A DNA stretch of 64,000 nucleotides, taken from NCBI GenBank assembly GCA_946800325.1, contig OX326961.1, positions 14,258,215 to 14,322,214 of the forward strand, written 5' to 3'. Below the pieces are notes generated by a model. It was not told where the DNA came from, searched no databases, and was given only the letters and a program-made list of their open reading frames with translations. The DNA comes from Luzula sylvatica. Lineage: Eukaryota > Streptophyta > Magnoliopsida > Poales > Juncaceae. Positions 1-11,220 of the stretch are shown in pieces. The translations under genes and the position numbers were made by a program. Each line of letters begins with the position of its first letter. The stretch's first letter is position 1.

Positions 1-148
1 TGAATCGAGCCAAACTGGCTCAAGCTAGATTCAAACCCAGCTCGACATGTAAAATATAGCTTGAACCCTGCTTCGAGCTGATCGAGCAAGGGCCGAGCCG
101 AGCTCGTCTTGAGTGATGTTTGTTCGGAAGGACTCGTTGAGAGCCCTA
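1..148. mobile_element. Right end of a hAT-like nonautonomous element, cut by the window edge
   Basis: The sequence is rich in GAGCCGAGC/AGCTCG words. It ends in ACTCGTTGAGAGCCCTA, which is close to the right terminus of the complete element at 49989-50658 (ACGAGCC...GCAGCCCTA). The left end lies outside the window, so the target duplication cannot be checked. Membership of the same family is inferred from the terminus and the shared word composition. Confidence 0.45.
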
Positions 149-311
149 CTGATACTGTGCAAAATCAATATTGCTGAGCTCAATAACTTCCACAGTCAAT
201 AATAATAACGTGGCTTTCATAAATAATATGTCTATAATTAGTAAACTCTTCTCCTATAAAATCCTCTCCTAATATCATCTGAAATTGCATCTTTTTCTTC
301 TTTCATTCTCG
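149..311 (+). promoter_or_regulatory. Promoter and 5' leader of the Pro-rich gene, TATA box at 255-260
   Basis: TATAAA at 255-260 sits 57 bases before the ATG at 312. A transcript starting about 30 bases below the TATA box would begin near 286. That excludes the upstream in-frame ATG at 285 and supports 312 as the start codon. Confidence 0.55.
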
Positions 312-1373
312 ATGGATTTTAAATTGCGTTTTGTTCTTAATGTTTTTGCATTCTTCCTAAGCTTTCTCAATTTTGTCGACACCGTAATTTCGACCTTAGT
401 CACCATTTTCACTCCAAAATCAAACAATCTGCCCTCTTCATCACCAGCACCAGCACCACCTCCTCCTCCTCCTCCTCCCCCTCCTAGAGGACTGAGGACC
501 GCCGCCCCTCGACCACCACCACCACCACCACCACCTCCTCCTCCTCCCCCTCCTAGAGGACTGAGGACCGCCGCCCCTCGACCACCACTACCTCCTCCTC
601 CTCCTCCTCCACCTCCTAGAGGACTGAGGACCGTCGCCCCTCGACCCCCACTAGCACCTCCTCCTCCTCCTCCCCTTCCTAGAGGACTGAGGACCGCCGC
701 CCCTCGACCACCACTACCTCCTCCTCCTCCTCCTCCACCTCCTAGAGGACTGAGGACCGTCGCCCCTCGACCCCCACTAGCACCTCCTCCTCCTCCTCCC
801 CTTCCTAGAGGACTGAGGACCGCCGCCCCTCGACCACCACCCCCTCCTCCTCCACCTCCTCCTCCCCCTCCTCCCCTTCCTAGAGGACTGAGGACCGCCG
901 CCCCTCGACCACCACCCCCTCCTCCTCCACCTCCTCCTCCCCCTCCTCCCCTTCCTAGAGGACTGAGGACCGCCGCCCCTCGACCACCACCCCCTCCTCC
1001 TCCACCTCCTCCTCCCCCTCCTAGAGGAGTCAGGACCGCCGCGCATCAACCACCACCATCCTCGTTGCCTCCACCGCCAGCGTCTTCGTTGCCTGCACCG
1101 CCCAACGCTCTTCTACCATCGGTAGAACCGTCACATGGGCACATGTCGTTTATGGATGGCCGACGAGCCGTCTTCACAAGATGGCCGCAGCTGCCTCCCA
1201 ATTCACAAACACGGGGGATAAGGAACTATCTATCCCCCGTAGTGCCTCCACCGAATCGCTACAGTCCGCATCTTCAAACCATACCAGAGTTGGCCACGAG
1301 ACGACGAAGATCGATTCCTCGAAGAATGATTGGAGCGCTCAAAAAATTCGCAACCTGCCAATGTTTTAAATAG
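312..1373 (+). CDS. Secreted or membrane-anchored Pro-rich protein with nine RG-L-R-T/Pro repeat units
   Basis: This is a single-exon gene encoding 353 aa. Residues about 1-35 are hydrophobic (MDFKLRFVLNVFAFFLSF followed by a Val/Ile-rich stretch) and look like a signal peptide or signal anchor. From about residue 50 the protein is built of units RG[LV]RT[AV]APRPP followed by 8-15 prolines, eight good copies plus a ninth ending in HQPP. The C-terminal ~100 residues are not repetitive and end in a basic, Cys-containing tail (about RRRRSIPRR ... CQCFK). Plant proteins of this composition are usually hydroxyproline-rich wall glycoproteins or precursors of Hyp-rich peptides; I do not recognise the family. 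The ATG at 285 is rejected because it lies too close to the TATA box. The Pro-coding DNA is an expandable minisatellite, so copy number may vary between individuals. Confidence 0.65.
   Translation: MDFKLRFVLNVFAFFLSFLNFVDTVISTLVTIFTPKSNNLPSSSPAPAPPPPPPPPPPRGLRTAAPRPPPPPPPPPPPPPPRGLRTAAPRPPLPPPPPPPPPRGLRTVAPRPPLAPPPPPPLPRGLRTAAPRPPLPPPPPPPPPRGLRTVAPRPPLAPPPPPPLPRGLRTAAPRPPPPPPPPPPPPPPLPRGLRTAAPRPPPPPPPPPPPPPPLPRGLRTAAPRPPPPPPPPPPPPPRGVRTAAHQPPPSSLPPPPASSLPAPPNALLPSVEPSHGHMSFMDGRRAVFTRWPQLPPNSQTRGIRNYLSPVVPPPNRYSPHLQTIPELATRRRRSIPRRMIGALKKFATCQCFK
486..1056 (+). repeat. In-frame coding minisatellite, nine 63-75 bp units
   Basis: Each unit begins with a near-identical core (CTAGAGGACTGAGGACCG then CCGCCCCTCGACC) and continues with CCT/CCA repeats of variable length. 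Unit lengths differ by multiples of three, so the reading frame is kept. Units with GTCGCC (Val) alternate with GCCGCC (Ala) in the middle of the array, which suggests duplication of a two-unit block. Confidence 0.9.
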
Positions 1374-1986
1374 AAATTAATTTGGAAATTTGTAATTTGT
1401 TTTTTTATAATATTTGTTATGATTAATTTGTAAATATTTGGTACGATTAATTTGAATGAAAGATTAAAAAAAACTATTTCTTCTTGTGTTATTTGCTAAT
1501 TTAACAATGTAAAATCTTACAACATTGATAATGTCAAAATAATATATGAATAATCTAAAGATAAATTATTTATATAATATATGGAATAACAAACAGTAAA
1601 TTTTTAAGATAATCTGAGTCACTTGTACTACAGTGAGGATATCCTCAAAGGAGAAATGTGCAATACAAGAATAATAATGATAAACACTGCAATTGGCACA
1701 TGAGAAGCAAGAAGAATCATGTAAATGATCAATTAGTACACATAAAGCTTCATTGGAAAAGCAATTTTGCCTGTAAAGTCCTACAAAAATGAAAATTCCC
1801 AACAATATTTCAATAACAAATGAATCCATAGCAGAACAAAAAGACAAAATCGAGAGGAAATCAAGCAGGAATGACTCAAACGTCGCATTTAATATTAGAA
1901 AACCACACAAAATTCTAAAAATCCCTACAATTTGGACTAATCAATCTACAAATAACCAAAAATTACAAAATAAAAACAGTAATTAC
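1374..1986. other. Intergenic, 3' flank of the Pro-rich gene
   Basis: This AT-rich stretch has no convincing gene. Short ORFs on both strands here lack homology and overlap each other. If the exon at 1987-2028 is functional, this stretch would be the start of its first intron. Confidence 0.5.
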
Positions 1987-2028
1987 CTCATCTTCAATGT
2001 CCTTGATCTTCTGCATAACGGTCGACAT
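1987..2028 (-). pseudogene. DRG1: Orphan first exon of a DRG1-type developmentally regulated GTP-binding protein
   Basis: Reading the minus strand from the ATG at 2028 gives MSTVMQKIKDIEDE, the conserved N-terminus of plant DRG1 GTPases (an OBG-like translation-associated G protein). It is followed at once by a GTAATT splice donor. The next exon of the family (beginning MARTQKNKAT or close to it) is not found anywhere between 1 and 1986 on the minus strand. A pyrimidine-rich leader lies just upstream. The exon is therefore either cut off from its gene by rearrangement, or the gene has a very long first intron that runs out of the window and contains the Pro-rich gene on the opposite strand. 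I favour truncation but cannot exclude the second option. Confidence 0.55.
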
Positions 2029-2892
2029 TTTGCTCGTTCACCGCTGGTGACCTACCCTCCCAATCTATCTTTTCCCTTCTCTTCTTCTTCTACGCCGACC
2101 TTCTTCTAGCTAGTTCCTTTCCTCGAGTCCGCAAAAATACAATCTTAGTGCATATCCCCACCCAATAAAAGCAAAAAAGAGTTCAATATGGGCCTTAATA
2201 TGTATTTAATCCAGCCCAATGAAATTTCCAATTTTCAATTATAAACCAACCAATTTTAAGCAGTTTTATAAGACCCATCATATATTACATTAATAACTGA
2301 AATTATTTATCATTTGTTAACTTCGCTTAAAACCAATATTTATCCGATTATTTCATATTAATTATTAAATTATTAAATACGAATATAAATGAAAGTTGAA
2401 AAATATGTACATGAATTAATTATTCAATCCATACTATTATAAAACAAACATCAGATATTTCAAGTACTTTTTAGAATTATAATTTTAAAAATTTATCAAT
2501 TACATTCGTTTGAATTTATTTATTTATTTTTATAATCATGTTAGCATAGTTCTTAAAGAAGAACTTTTGTAACTTGAATTTTTGAAAACATTATCTAAAA
2601 AATATAATGCAAAATAATGCATATTTATAAATTTTCAGTATTGTTTTTTATTTAAACTATAATTAGTCAAATCTAGATTATATTTGTGTTTTTGTTCCGA
2701 CAAATTTAATATATTATTTTCAAATATTAATAAAAAATTAATATATGACCTATCAAAATATAAATACGTTTTTAACTTGTAATAAATAATATTGGTGTTT
2801 TAAAAATGCAAACTAAAAAATACCGTATGATGTTAAATTATATTTGTGTTTTTAACTTGTAATAAATTATATTTGTTTTTTTATCCTGTTAT
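2029..2892. other. Intergenic AT-rich DNA
   Basis: The first ~130 bases look like the promoter and leader of the DRG1 exon (minus strand, CT/GA-rich). The rest is AT-rich without ORFs or recognisable repeats. Confidence 0.5.
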
Positions 2893-3197
2893 TTTCAAAT
2901 TTTCTTAAGACAAACTAATTTCGTGTGTATCCAAATAAAACCTCATAATTCTTTTAAATGTGAAATAGCATGGATAATGACATAATGTAAATCTAAAATT
3001 ACTATTACGATCTCAATTTCCATTGGATGAATATTTTCTGAAATATGATCAATCAAAATCTTTTTCTCTTTTACTTCTCCTGGATCCGAGTGGGTTTTTC
3101 AATTTTTTTTTTCTGAGTCACCCCTTATTGAAATAACAGGGCGCCTTATTTTTCATTTGAAAATCTTTTGGTATGAGAATATATATATATATATATA

Positions 3198-3446
3198 GGG
3201 GAGTTCTATCATACACCCTTTTACAAGGGTATTTTGGGTATTTTAGCAATTAATTATATTTGTAAAAGGGTGTATCATAAAATTTATCTTTTATGGAGAT
3301 TTTTGTTTAAATGAACAACAAAAAATTCCTATTTAGTTAAACATTAATTGATAAATATGTTCCTTAAATATTCATAAATGGATAATTACTCCAAATACCC
3401 TTGAAAATGGGTGTATGATAAGGAAATGGGTGTATGATAGAAGCCC

Positions 3447-3448
<2 letters not shown>
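3198..3448. mobile_element. 251-bp MITE with ~21-bp terminal inverted repeats inside a TA tract
   Basis: The left end GGGGAGTTCTATCATACACCC and the inverted right end GGGGGCTTCTATCATACACCC match at nearly every base. Both flanks are TATATA, so a TA target is likely but cannot be proven in a microsatellite. A second internal copy of GGGTGTATGATA lies at about 3409-3420. There is no coding capacity. Units 2 and 3 lack this element. Confidence 0.75.
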
Positions 3449-3542
<94 letters not shown>

Positions 3543-3548
3543 TGTGTT
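3449..3548. repeat. (TA)n(GA)n compound microsatellite
   Basis: A TA tract passes directly into a GA tract and then TGTGTG. The same compound tract marks the start of block B in all three units (6591-6708 and 13632-13714), with different lengths. Confidence 0.95.
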
Positions 3549-4622
3549 CAGTATTTTACCGATAATAATTTATCATATATATAATACTATATTATTTAAA
3601 CGTAGCAACGCAATTAGTTTGTTTTTTATTATGAAGAAGAACAATTTGCAAATTTACAGATTGTTTTCTTCTGGTTTTATACATTTTAGACATAAAAAAT
3701 AATTATTTCTATTAATTAAGAAGAATTTAACTTTTAACAAGTAAATTATTTAAATACTACAATTTGTTCATTCACAATGTGCTCAAGCACGACAAGTTAT
3801 GGAGGGCATAAATTAGTAAACGATGACATCTCCCATCCTTCTGTACTTGAGAGAACGTTTCCACTCCACAAAACATAAATAATATAAGAAAATACTAAAT
3901 CAGAAAAAATATAAAAATTCGTGATTTATACAAATCAATTATTTTGAGGTGGAAAAACGGTCATTATAAAGTTTTTTAAGGGTTCAAATACGGTTTACTA
4001 TTGGTATTCCTTACCAAAATGTTTTACTATTTTCTTAACCGATTTGCAACCAATTTTACAAAACTGGACATATGTGATAATGAGACTACATTTTGGTGAA
4101 AATATTACAATGTCGGCTACATTAGTGGGGAGGAATTTAGAGACTACATTTATAATTTTCTTTATTTCTTTTTTCCAATAACAATTTTCTTTATTTCATT
4201 CCTGCATTTTATCATGTTTTTATTCAAAGAAACAAAAATAATTTAGGTGACTTAATTTTTAATATGAGAAAAGACCTTATCTTGTTTTTTCTTTTTTAAC
4301 TTTAACTTAATTTGAATTATTCATTTTATTTGTTACCCGAAAGTACCTCTCATATTGGAAAATATAAAAAATAGAATAACTTCTTTCTTAGAATAAACTT
4401 GTCAACATTTTTTTTTATTATATATATATATATATATTTTTTTTTTGCAAAAGATTTTTTTGTCTTTTTTATTATATGAACTTAACATAAATACATAATA
4501 AATAAGTATTGTGTACTTATTCATACAAGTTGAAATTTTTAATAGTATGACCTCAGGAATGAATTTTTAAGACTATTTCTTGCTTGCACAACTCGAACAA
4601 GTCCTATTCTTTTTCTACATTG

Positions 4623-4630
4623 TATATAAA
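4623..4630 (+). promoter_or_regulatory. TATA box of small gene copy 1
   Basis: TATATAAA lies 62 bases before the ATG at 4692. Identical boxes are at 7802-7809 and 14806-14813. The box lies downstream of the ATG at 4584 and so rules that start out. Confidence 0.6.
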
Positions 4631-4691
4631 GGGCATACACAAATATAAACATATCCAGAAAAAGTGTCTTGGAAATCAACAATATACAACA

Positions 4692-4973
4692 ATGAATAAT
4701 TATATTTGGATACCGATTATAATGTTTGTGTCACTTATAATACTATTGATCATTGTTTCGATTTGTCGGAGACAAACGCAAAAATGGCAACAGACAAGCC
4801 AAAATAATGGTGGCACTGGTTTTGGAGTTGCAGCCGGACTAGCATTTAATACCGTGGCGGTGGGCATTGTTTGATGAGGATGTGGCGGGAGCGGGGGCGG
4901 CGGCGGTGGTGGAGGAGGATGTGGCGGGGGTGGTGGTGGAGGATGCGGCGACGGTGGCGGCGGTGGTTGTTAA
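4692..4973 (+). pseudogene. Small TM/Gly-rich gene, copy 1: 60 codons, double TGA, open Gly/Cys tail
   Basis: From the ATG at 4692 the frame encodes 60 aa: a short N-terminus (MNNYIWIPI), one strong membrane segment (about residues 6-25), a basic patch (CRRQTQKWQQ) and a Gly-rich amphipathic stretch (GGTGFGVAAGLAFNTVAVGIV). Two adjacent TGA codons follow (4872-4877). The same frame then stays open for 31 codons of almost pure Gly with paired Cys (4878-4970) before TAA. The architecture (TM, Gly/Ala stretch, CGG tail) resembles the intact gene at 62041-62514. I infer that an ancestor read through into the tail. Either the present protein is a 60-aa truncated form, or the stops are read through, or the copy is dead. 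Unit 1 differs from units 2 and 3 by A/T, N/T and G/V changes near residues 48-58. Confidence 0.6.
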
Positions 4974-5333
4974 TTAATCTTTCGAATGGTTTATTTGTTA
5001 TATTTGCCTGATGAATGACTCCTTTTCATTTTTTTTAATATGTTGTATCATTCGATTTCAAATTTTCTTATGACAAACTAATTTCGTGTGTATCCAAATA
5101 AAACCTCATAATTCTTTTAAATGTGAAATAGCATGGATAATGACATAATGTAAATCTAAAATTACTATTACGATCTCAATTTCCATTGGATGAATATTTT
5201 CTGAAGTATGATCAATCAAAATCTTTTTCTCTTTTACTTCTGGATCCAAGTGGGGTTTTCTATTTTTTTCTGAGTCACCCCTTATTCAAATAACAGGCCG
5301 CCTTATTTTTCATTTGAAAATCTTTTGGTATGA

Positions 5334-6707
<1,374 letters not shown>

Positions 6708-7801
6708 TGTGTTCAGTATTTTACCGATAAACCAATTACTAAAACCGATAATAATTTATCATATATATAATACTATATTATTTAAACGTAGCAACGCAAT
6801 TAGTTTGTTTTTTATTATGAAGAAGAACAATTTGCGAATTTACAGATTGTTTTCTTCTGGTTTTATACATTTTAGACATAAAAAATAATTATTTCTATTA
6901 ATTAAGAAGAATTTAACTTTTAACAAGTAAATTATTTAAATACTACAATTTGTTCATTCACAATGTGCTCAAGCACGACAAGTTATGGAGGGCATAAATT
7001 AGTAAACGATGACATCTCCCATCCTTCTGTACTTGAGAGAACGTTTCCACTCCACAAAACATAAATAATATAAGAAAATACTAAATCAGAAAAAATATAA
7101 AAATTCGTGATTTATACAAATCAATTATTTTGAGGTGGAAAAACGGTCATTATAAAGTTTTTTAAGGGTTCAAATACGGTTTACTATTGGTATTCCTTAC
7201 CAAAATGTTTTACTATTTTCTTAACCGATTTGCAACCAATTTTACAAAACTGGACATATGTGATAATGAGACTACATTTTGGTGAAAATATTACAATGTC
7301 GGCTACATTAGTGGGGAAGAATTTAGAGACTACATTTATAATTTTCTTTATTTCTTTTTTCCAATAACAATTTTCTTTATTTAATTCCTGCATTTTATCA
7401 TGTTTTTATTCAAAGAAACAAAAATAATTTTGGTGACTTAATTTTTAATATGAGAAAAGACCTTATCTTGTTTTTTCTTTTTTAACTTTAACTTAATTTG
7501 AATTATTCATTTTATTTGTTACCCGAAAGTACCTCTCATATTGGAAAATATAAAAAATAGAATAACTTCTTTCTTAGAATAAACTTGTCAACATTTTTTT
7601 TTATTATATATATTTTTTTGTTTTTGCAAAAGAATTTTTTTTCTTTTTTATTATATGAACTTAACATAAATACATAATAAATAAGTATTGTGTACTTATT
7701 CATACAAGTTGAAATTTTTAATAGTATGACCTCAGGAATGAATTTTTAAGACTATTTCTTGCTTGCACAACTCGAACAAGTCCTATTCTTTTTCTACATT
7801 G

Positions 7802-7809
7802 TATATAAA
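7802..7809 (+). promoter_or_regulatory. TATA box of small gene copy 2
   Basis: TATATAAA lies 62 bases before the ATG at 7871, in the same context as copies 1 and 3. Confidence 0.6.
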
Positions 7810-7870
7810 GGGCATACACAAATATAAACATATCCAGAAAAAGTGTCTTGGAAATCAACAATATACAACA

Positions 7871-8152
7871 ATGAATAATTATATTTGGATACCGATTATA
7901 ATGTTTGTGTCACTTATAATACTATTGATCATTGTTTCGATTTGTCGGAGACAAACGCAAAAATGGCAACAGACAAGCCAAAATAATGGTGGCACTGGTT
8001 TTGGAGTTGCAACCGGACTAGCATTTACTACCGTGGCGGTTGTCATTGTTTGATGAGGATGTGGCGGGAGCGGGGGCGGCGGCGGTGGTGGAGGAGGATG
8101 TGGCGGGGGTGGTGGTGGAGGATGCGGCGACGGTGGCGGCGGTGGTTGTTAA
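7871..8152 (+). pseudogene. Small TM/Gly-rich gene, copy 2, with double TGA and open tail
   Basis: This copy has the same layout as copy 1: 60 codons from 7871, TGA TGA at 8051-8056, then an open in-frame Gly/Cys tail of 31 codons to TAA at 8150. The last residues before the stops read GVATGLAFTTVAVVIV and are identical to copy 3, so copies 2 and 3 are the closest pair. The promoter and TATA box are conserved. Expression and readthrough are unknown. Confidence 0.6.
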
Positions 8153-8515
8153 TTAATCTTTCGAATGGTTTATTTGTTATATTTGCCTGATGAATGACTC
8201 CTTTTCATTTTTTTTAATATGTTGTATCATTCGATTTCAAATTTTCTTAAGACAAACTAATTTCGTGTGTATCCAAATAAAACCTCATAATTCTTTTAAA
8301 TGTGAAATAGCATGGATAATGACATAATGTAAATCTAAAATTACTATTACGATCTCAATTTCCATTGGATGAATATTTTCTGAAGTATGATCAATCAAAA
8401 TCTTTTTCTCTTTCACTTCTCCTGGATCCAAATGGGGTTTTCTATTTTTTTCTGAGTCACCCCTTATTCAAATAACAGGCCGCCTTATTTTTCATTTGAA
8501 AATTTTTTGGTATGA

Positions 8516-8520
<5 letters not shown>

Positions 8521-8550
<30 letters not shown>

Positions 8551-8882
8551 CATACATACATACATACATACATACCGGGATGCTAAGGAGAATCCACAAA
8601 ACGAATCCACAAAACGAATCCACAGACGGAAGGGTATTTTCGTATTTATTCAACTTCATTACCTTCTCACGCTCTCGTCTTCCTTCTCTCTGTCTCCAAT
8701 CTCTTTCCTTCCTTTGCTTCTCCCCTTCTCCTTCTCCCTTCTCCCTTCTCCCTTCTCCCTTCTCCGGCGAGTGAAAGAGGCGCCTTGCCGACGATTAGCG
8801 ACGACGATGAAGAGGACGTCTACGACGACCGCCGCTGCCGCGCCTCCTCCTTCCTCTTGAAGACATTCCGCGCAGCATTAAT

Positions 8883-8938
<56 letters not shown>

Positions 8939-9261
8939 GTGTGCGTGAGTCAGAACAGCTAGTTAACAGTGCGGGGCGGGGAAACAACCCACCCTCGAAT
9001 CTTCTTCTCCTTGTTCTAACTCTCTAATTCTAAAAATAGGCATTTTTGTTTTCTACCATTAATGATCTCATCCGAGATCTCCCGTTTGGACCAATGTGGC
9101 CGTAAAACCTGAAATATTCATTGTTTTTTCACAAAATTTGGGGGTTTTCAGTTGGCTTCCTCATTTTGTCTTTCTCTTTTGTTTTTCCGTTTGCTTTTGT
9201 AATTTGTGATGACCTTGTTGAAATTGAAAAATTGAAACACGAACAAGGAGATAATTTAGAA
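8521..9261 (+). other. TA/CATA tract and captured 5' region ahead of the MLO fragment
   Basis: A TA tract grades into CATA repeats to about 8573. Then comes a pyrimidine-rich sequence with TTCTCCC repeats (8725-8765), a GC-rich stretch (8766-8880) and a (CT)n tract (8889-8936). This has the look of a plant promoter and leader and is probably the original upstream region of the MLO exons. ORFs across it (for example 8496 and 8785) are low complexity and not credible. Confidence 0.45.
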
Positions 9262-9736
9262 ATGGCGAGCAGCGGAGAAGGCCAGATGAGATCTTTGGCT
9301 CTCACGCCAACTTGGTCCGTCGCTACGGTTTTGACGATTATGGTCGCCCTTTCTTTGCTTATTGAGCGATCAATTCATCGTTTAAGCGCTGTATGTACTC
9401 TTACCTTTTCTCCCTTCTTGTCGCAAATTAGTAAAATGGGTAAATTAATAATTTTCCAAGGAAATGCACAATGTTGTTCATTTTCAATGGTCACAAATTT
9501 GATTTGGTCAAAAATATTACCCTGAGAAATTATTGTAATTAACACGAACACTTCCAATTTCAGTGGTTGAAGAAAACAAAAAGAAATCCACTCTACAATG
9601 CAGTGGAGAAAATGAAAGAAGGTACCCAAACTATTCCTCTGATCAATTTAATCCTATTCTATACATTTCTAATTCCATTTTCCAAATCTGCACAGAATTA
9701 ATGCTGTTAGGATTCATATCCCTTGCACAGAATTAG
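9262..9736 (+). pseudogene. MLO: Truncated MLO gene: exons 1, 2 and start of exon 3
   Basis: Exon 1 (9262-9390) encodes MASSGEG...LTPTWSVATVLTIM and the rest of TM helix 1 of MLO proteins. Exon 2 (9564-9621) encodes WLKKTKRNPLYNAVEKMKE. Exon 3 starts at 9696 with ELMLLGFISL, the standard MLO motif, then hits TAG at 9734. Donors GTATGT and GTACCC and acceptors TTTCAG and TGCACAG are intact. MLO proteins are seven-TM plasma-membrane proteins of about 500-600 aa involved in powdery-mildew susceptibility and cell signalling. Only about 74 codons remain, so no function is expected. The exon-3 break is marked by a repeated word (TGCACAGAATTA at 9690 and 9724). Confidence 0.85.
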
Positions 9737-10189
9737 CTCGGAACCGTTTTTCTAGAAGATTCTGGTAGTTCGTCAATTTATGGTTCTGACGACGATGAAT
9801 TGGCCGCAACATAATTTCTTTCAAACTCGAACAAGGATTATGATATTGAATGCTGTTATGATGATTATGGGAGCATGGTAATGGATATAATGATTATGAT
9901 ATTGAATGCGCTCGATAGGATTTTGTTGAAAATGTTCAAGTTTTATATATTTTCTGAATTTAATGTAAATCTTGGGGTTTTTTGGACTCATTCGAAAACT
10001 TAGTCTTAATTTGATGATTTAGAGTTATATGAATAACTTTCGGTTTAATTTGATTAGTTAAGAGTTGTATGAATGGGTTCTTTGATTATTTGGAGTTGTA
10101 CCACCAAAATGAGGACTTAATTTAGATTAAAGACCGGTAATGTCTGGTACCATCAAATGAGGACTTAGTAAATTCAATCATATATTTGG
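9737..10189. other. Noncoding DNA between MLO fragment and minisatellite
   Basis: The first ~130 bases keep a gene-like composition (GATTCTGGTAGTTCG, GACGACGATGAATTG) but cannot be placed. The rest is AT-rich and contains GAGGACTTA words. Confidence 0.35.
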
Positions 10190-11220
10190 GTTCTTTGAAT
10201 GGGTTCATCGGATAATTAACTATATTTTAGTAAATTCAATCATATATTCTGTTAAATTTAATCATATGTTCTGTTAAATTTAATCATACATTTTGCTAAA
10301 TTCAATCATATATTTTTGCTGAATTATATGAAATTAATGATCGTATTCATCGGATAATTAACTATATTTTAGTAAATTCAATCGTATATTATGTTAAATT
10401 TGATCATATATTTTGCTAATTCAATCGTATATTTTGCTAAATTCAATCATATATTTTGCTAAATTCCATAATATATTTTGCTGAATTATATGAAATTAAT
10501 GATCGTATTCATCGGATAATTAACTATATTTTAGTAAATTTAATCATATATTATGTTAAATTTTATCATATATTCTGATAAATTTAATCATATATTCTAT
10601 TAAATTTAATCGTATATTCTGTTCAATTTAATCATACATTTTGCTAAATTCAATCATATATTTTGCTAAATTCAATCATATATTTTGCTGAATTATATGA
10701 AATTAATGATCGTATTCATTGGATAATTAACTATATTTTAGTAAATTCAATCGTATATTCTGTTAAATTTGATCATATATTTTGCTAATTCAATCGTATA
10801 TTTTGCTAAATTCAATCATATATTTTGCTAAATTCCATAATATATTTTGCTGAATTATATGAAATTAATGATCGTATTCATCGGATAATTAACTATATTT
10901 TAGTAAATTTAATCATATATTCTGTTAAATTTAATCATATATTCTGATAAATTTAATCATATATTATGTCAAATTTAATCATATATTATGTTAAATTTAA
11001 TCGTATATTTTGCTAAATTCAATAATATATTTTGCTGAATTATATGAAATTAATCATCATGTTCATTAGATAATTAACTATATTTTGCTAAATTCAATCG
11101 TATATTTTCCTAAATTTAATTATATATTCTGTTAAATTTAATCATATATTCTGATAAATTTAATCATATATTATGTTAAATTTAATCATATGTTCTGTTA
11201 AATTTAATCATATGTTCGAA
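10190..11220. repeat. AT-rich minisatellite with ~22-bp units and a higher-order period
   Basis: The basic unit is close to TTAAATTTAATCATATATTCTG, with a sister form GCTAAATTCAATCATATATTTT. A longer marker beginning GCTGAATTATATGAAATTAA recurs at about 10318, 10480, 10687, 10850 and 11034, giving higher-order spacings of about 160-210 bases. There is no coding potential. Confidence 0.9.

Larger units (their letters stand above)
2893..5055. repeat. Segmental duplication unit 1 of 3 (A - insert - B)
   Basis: Block A (2893 to about 3180) matches 5056-5340 and 8235-8520. Block B (about 3540-5055) matches 6705-8234 and 13690-15244. Between A and B, unit 1 holds a TA tract, a MITE (3198-3448) and a (TA)n(GA)n tract. 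Block B carries the small gene at 4692. Compared with the other units, B here lacks about 22 bases between two CCGATAA words near 3560. Confidence 0.9.

Noticed and set aside
285..311. Upstream in-frame ATG at 285 for the Pro-rich gene
   Set aside because: Only about 25 bases below the TATA box, so probably not in the transcript; 312 gives a better hydrophobic N-terminus.
777..1049. Minus-strand ORF of 90 codons rich in Arg/Trp/Gly
   Set aside because: Antisense shadow of the Pro-rich minisatellite; its regular repeats follow from CCT/CCA codons read backwards.
4584..4691. Upstream in-frame ATG of the small gene (also 7763 and 14767)
   Set aside because: It lies before the TATA box and adds residues without family character; 4692 follows an AACA-rich leader and starts right before the TM segment.
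9121..9525. 134-codon ORF containing MLO exon 1
   Set aside because: The real exon starts at 9262 and ends at 9390 at a GTATGT donor; the rest is leader and intron.
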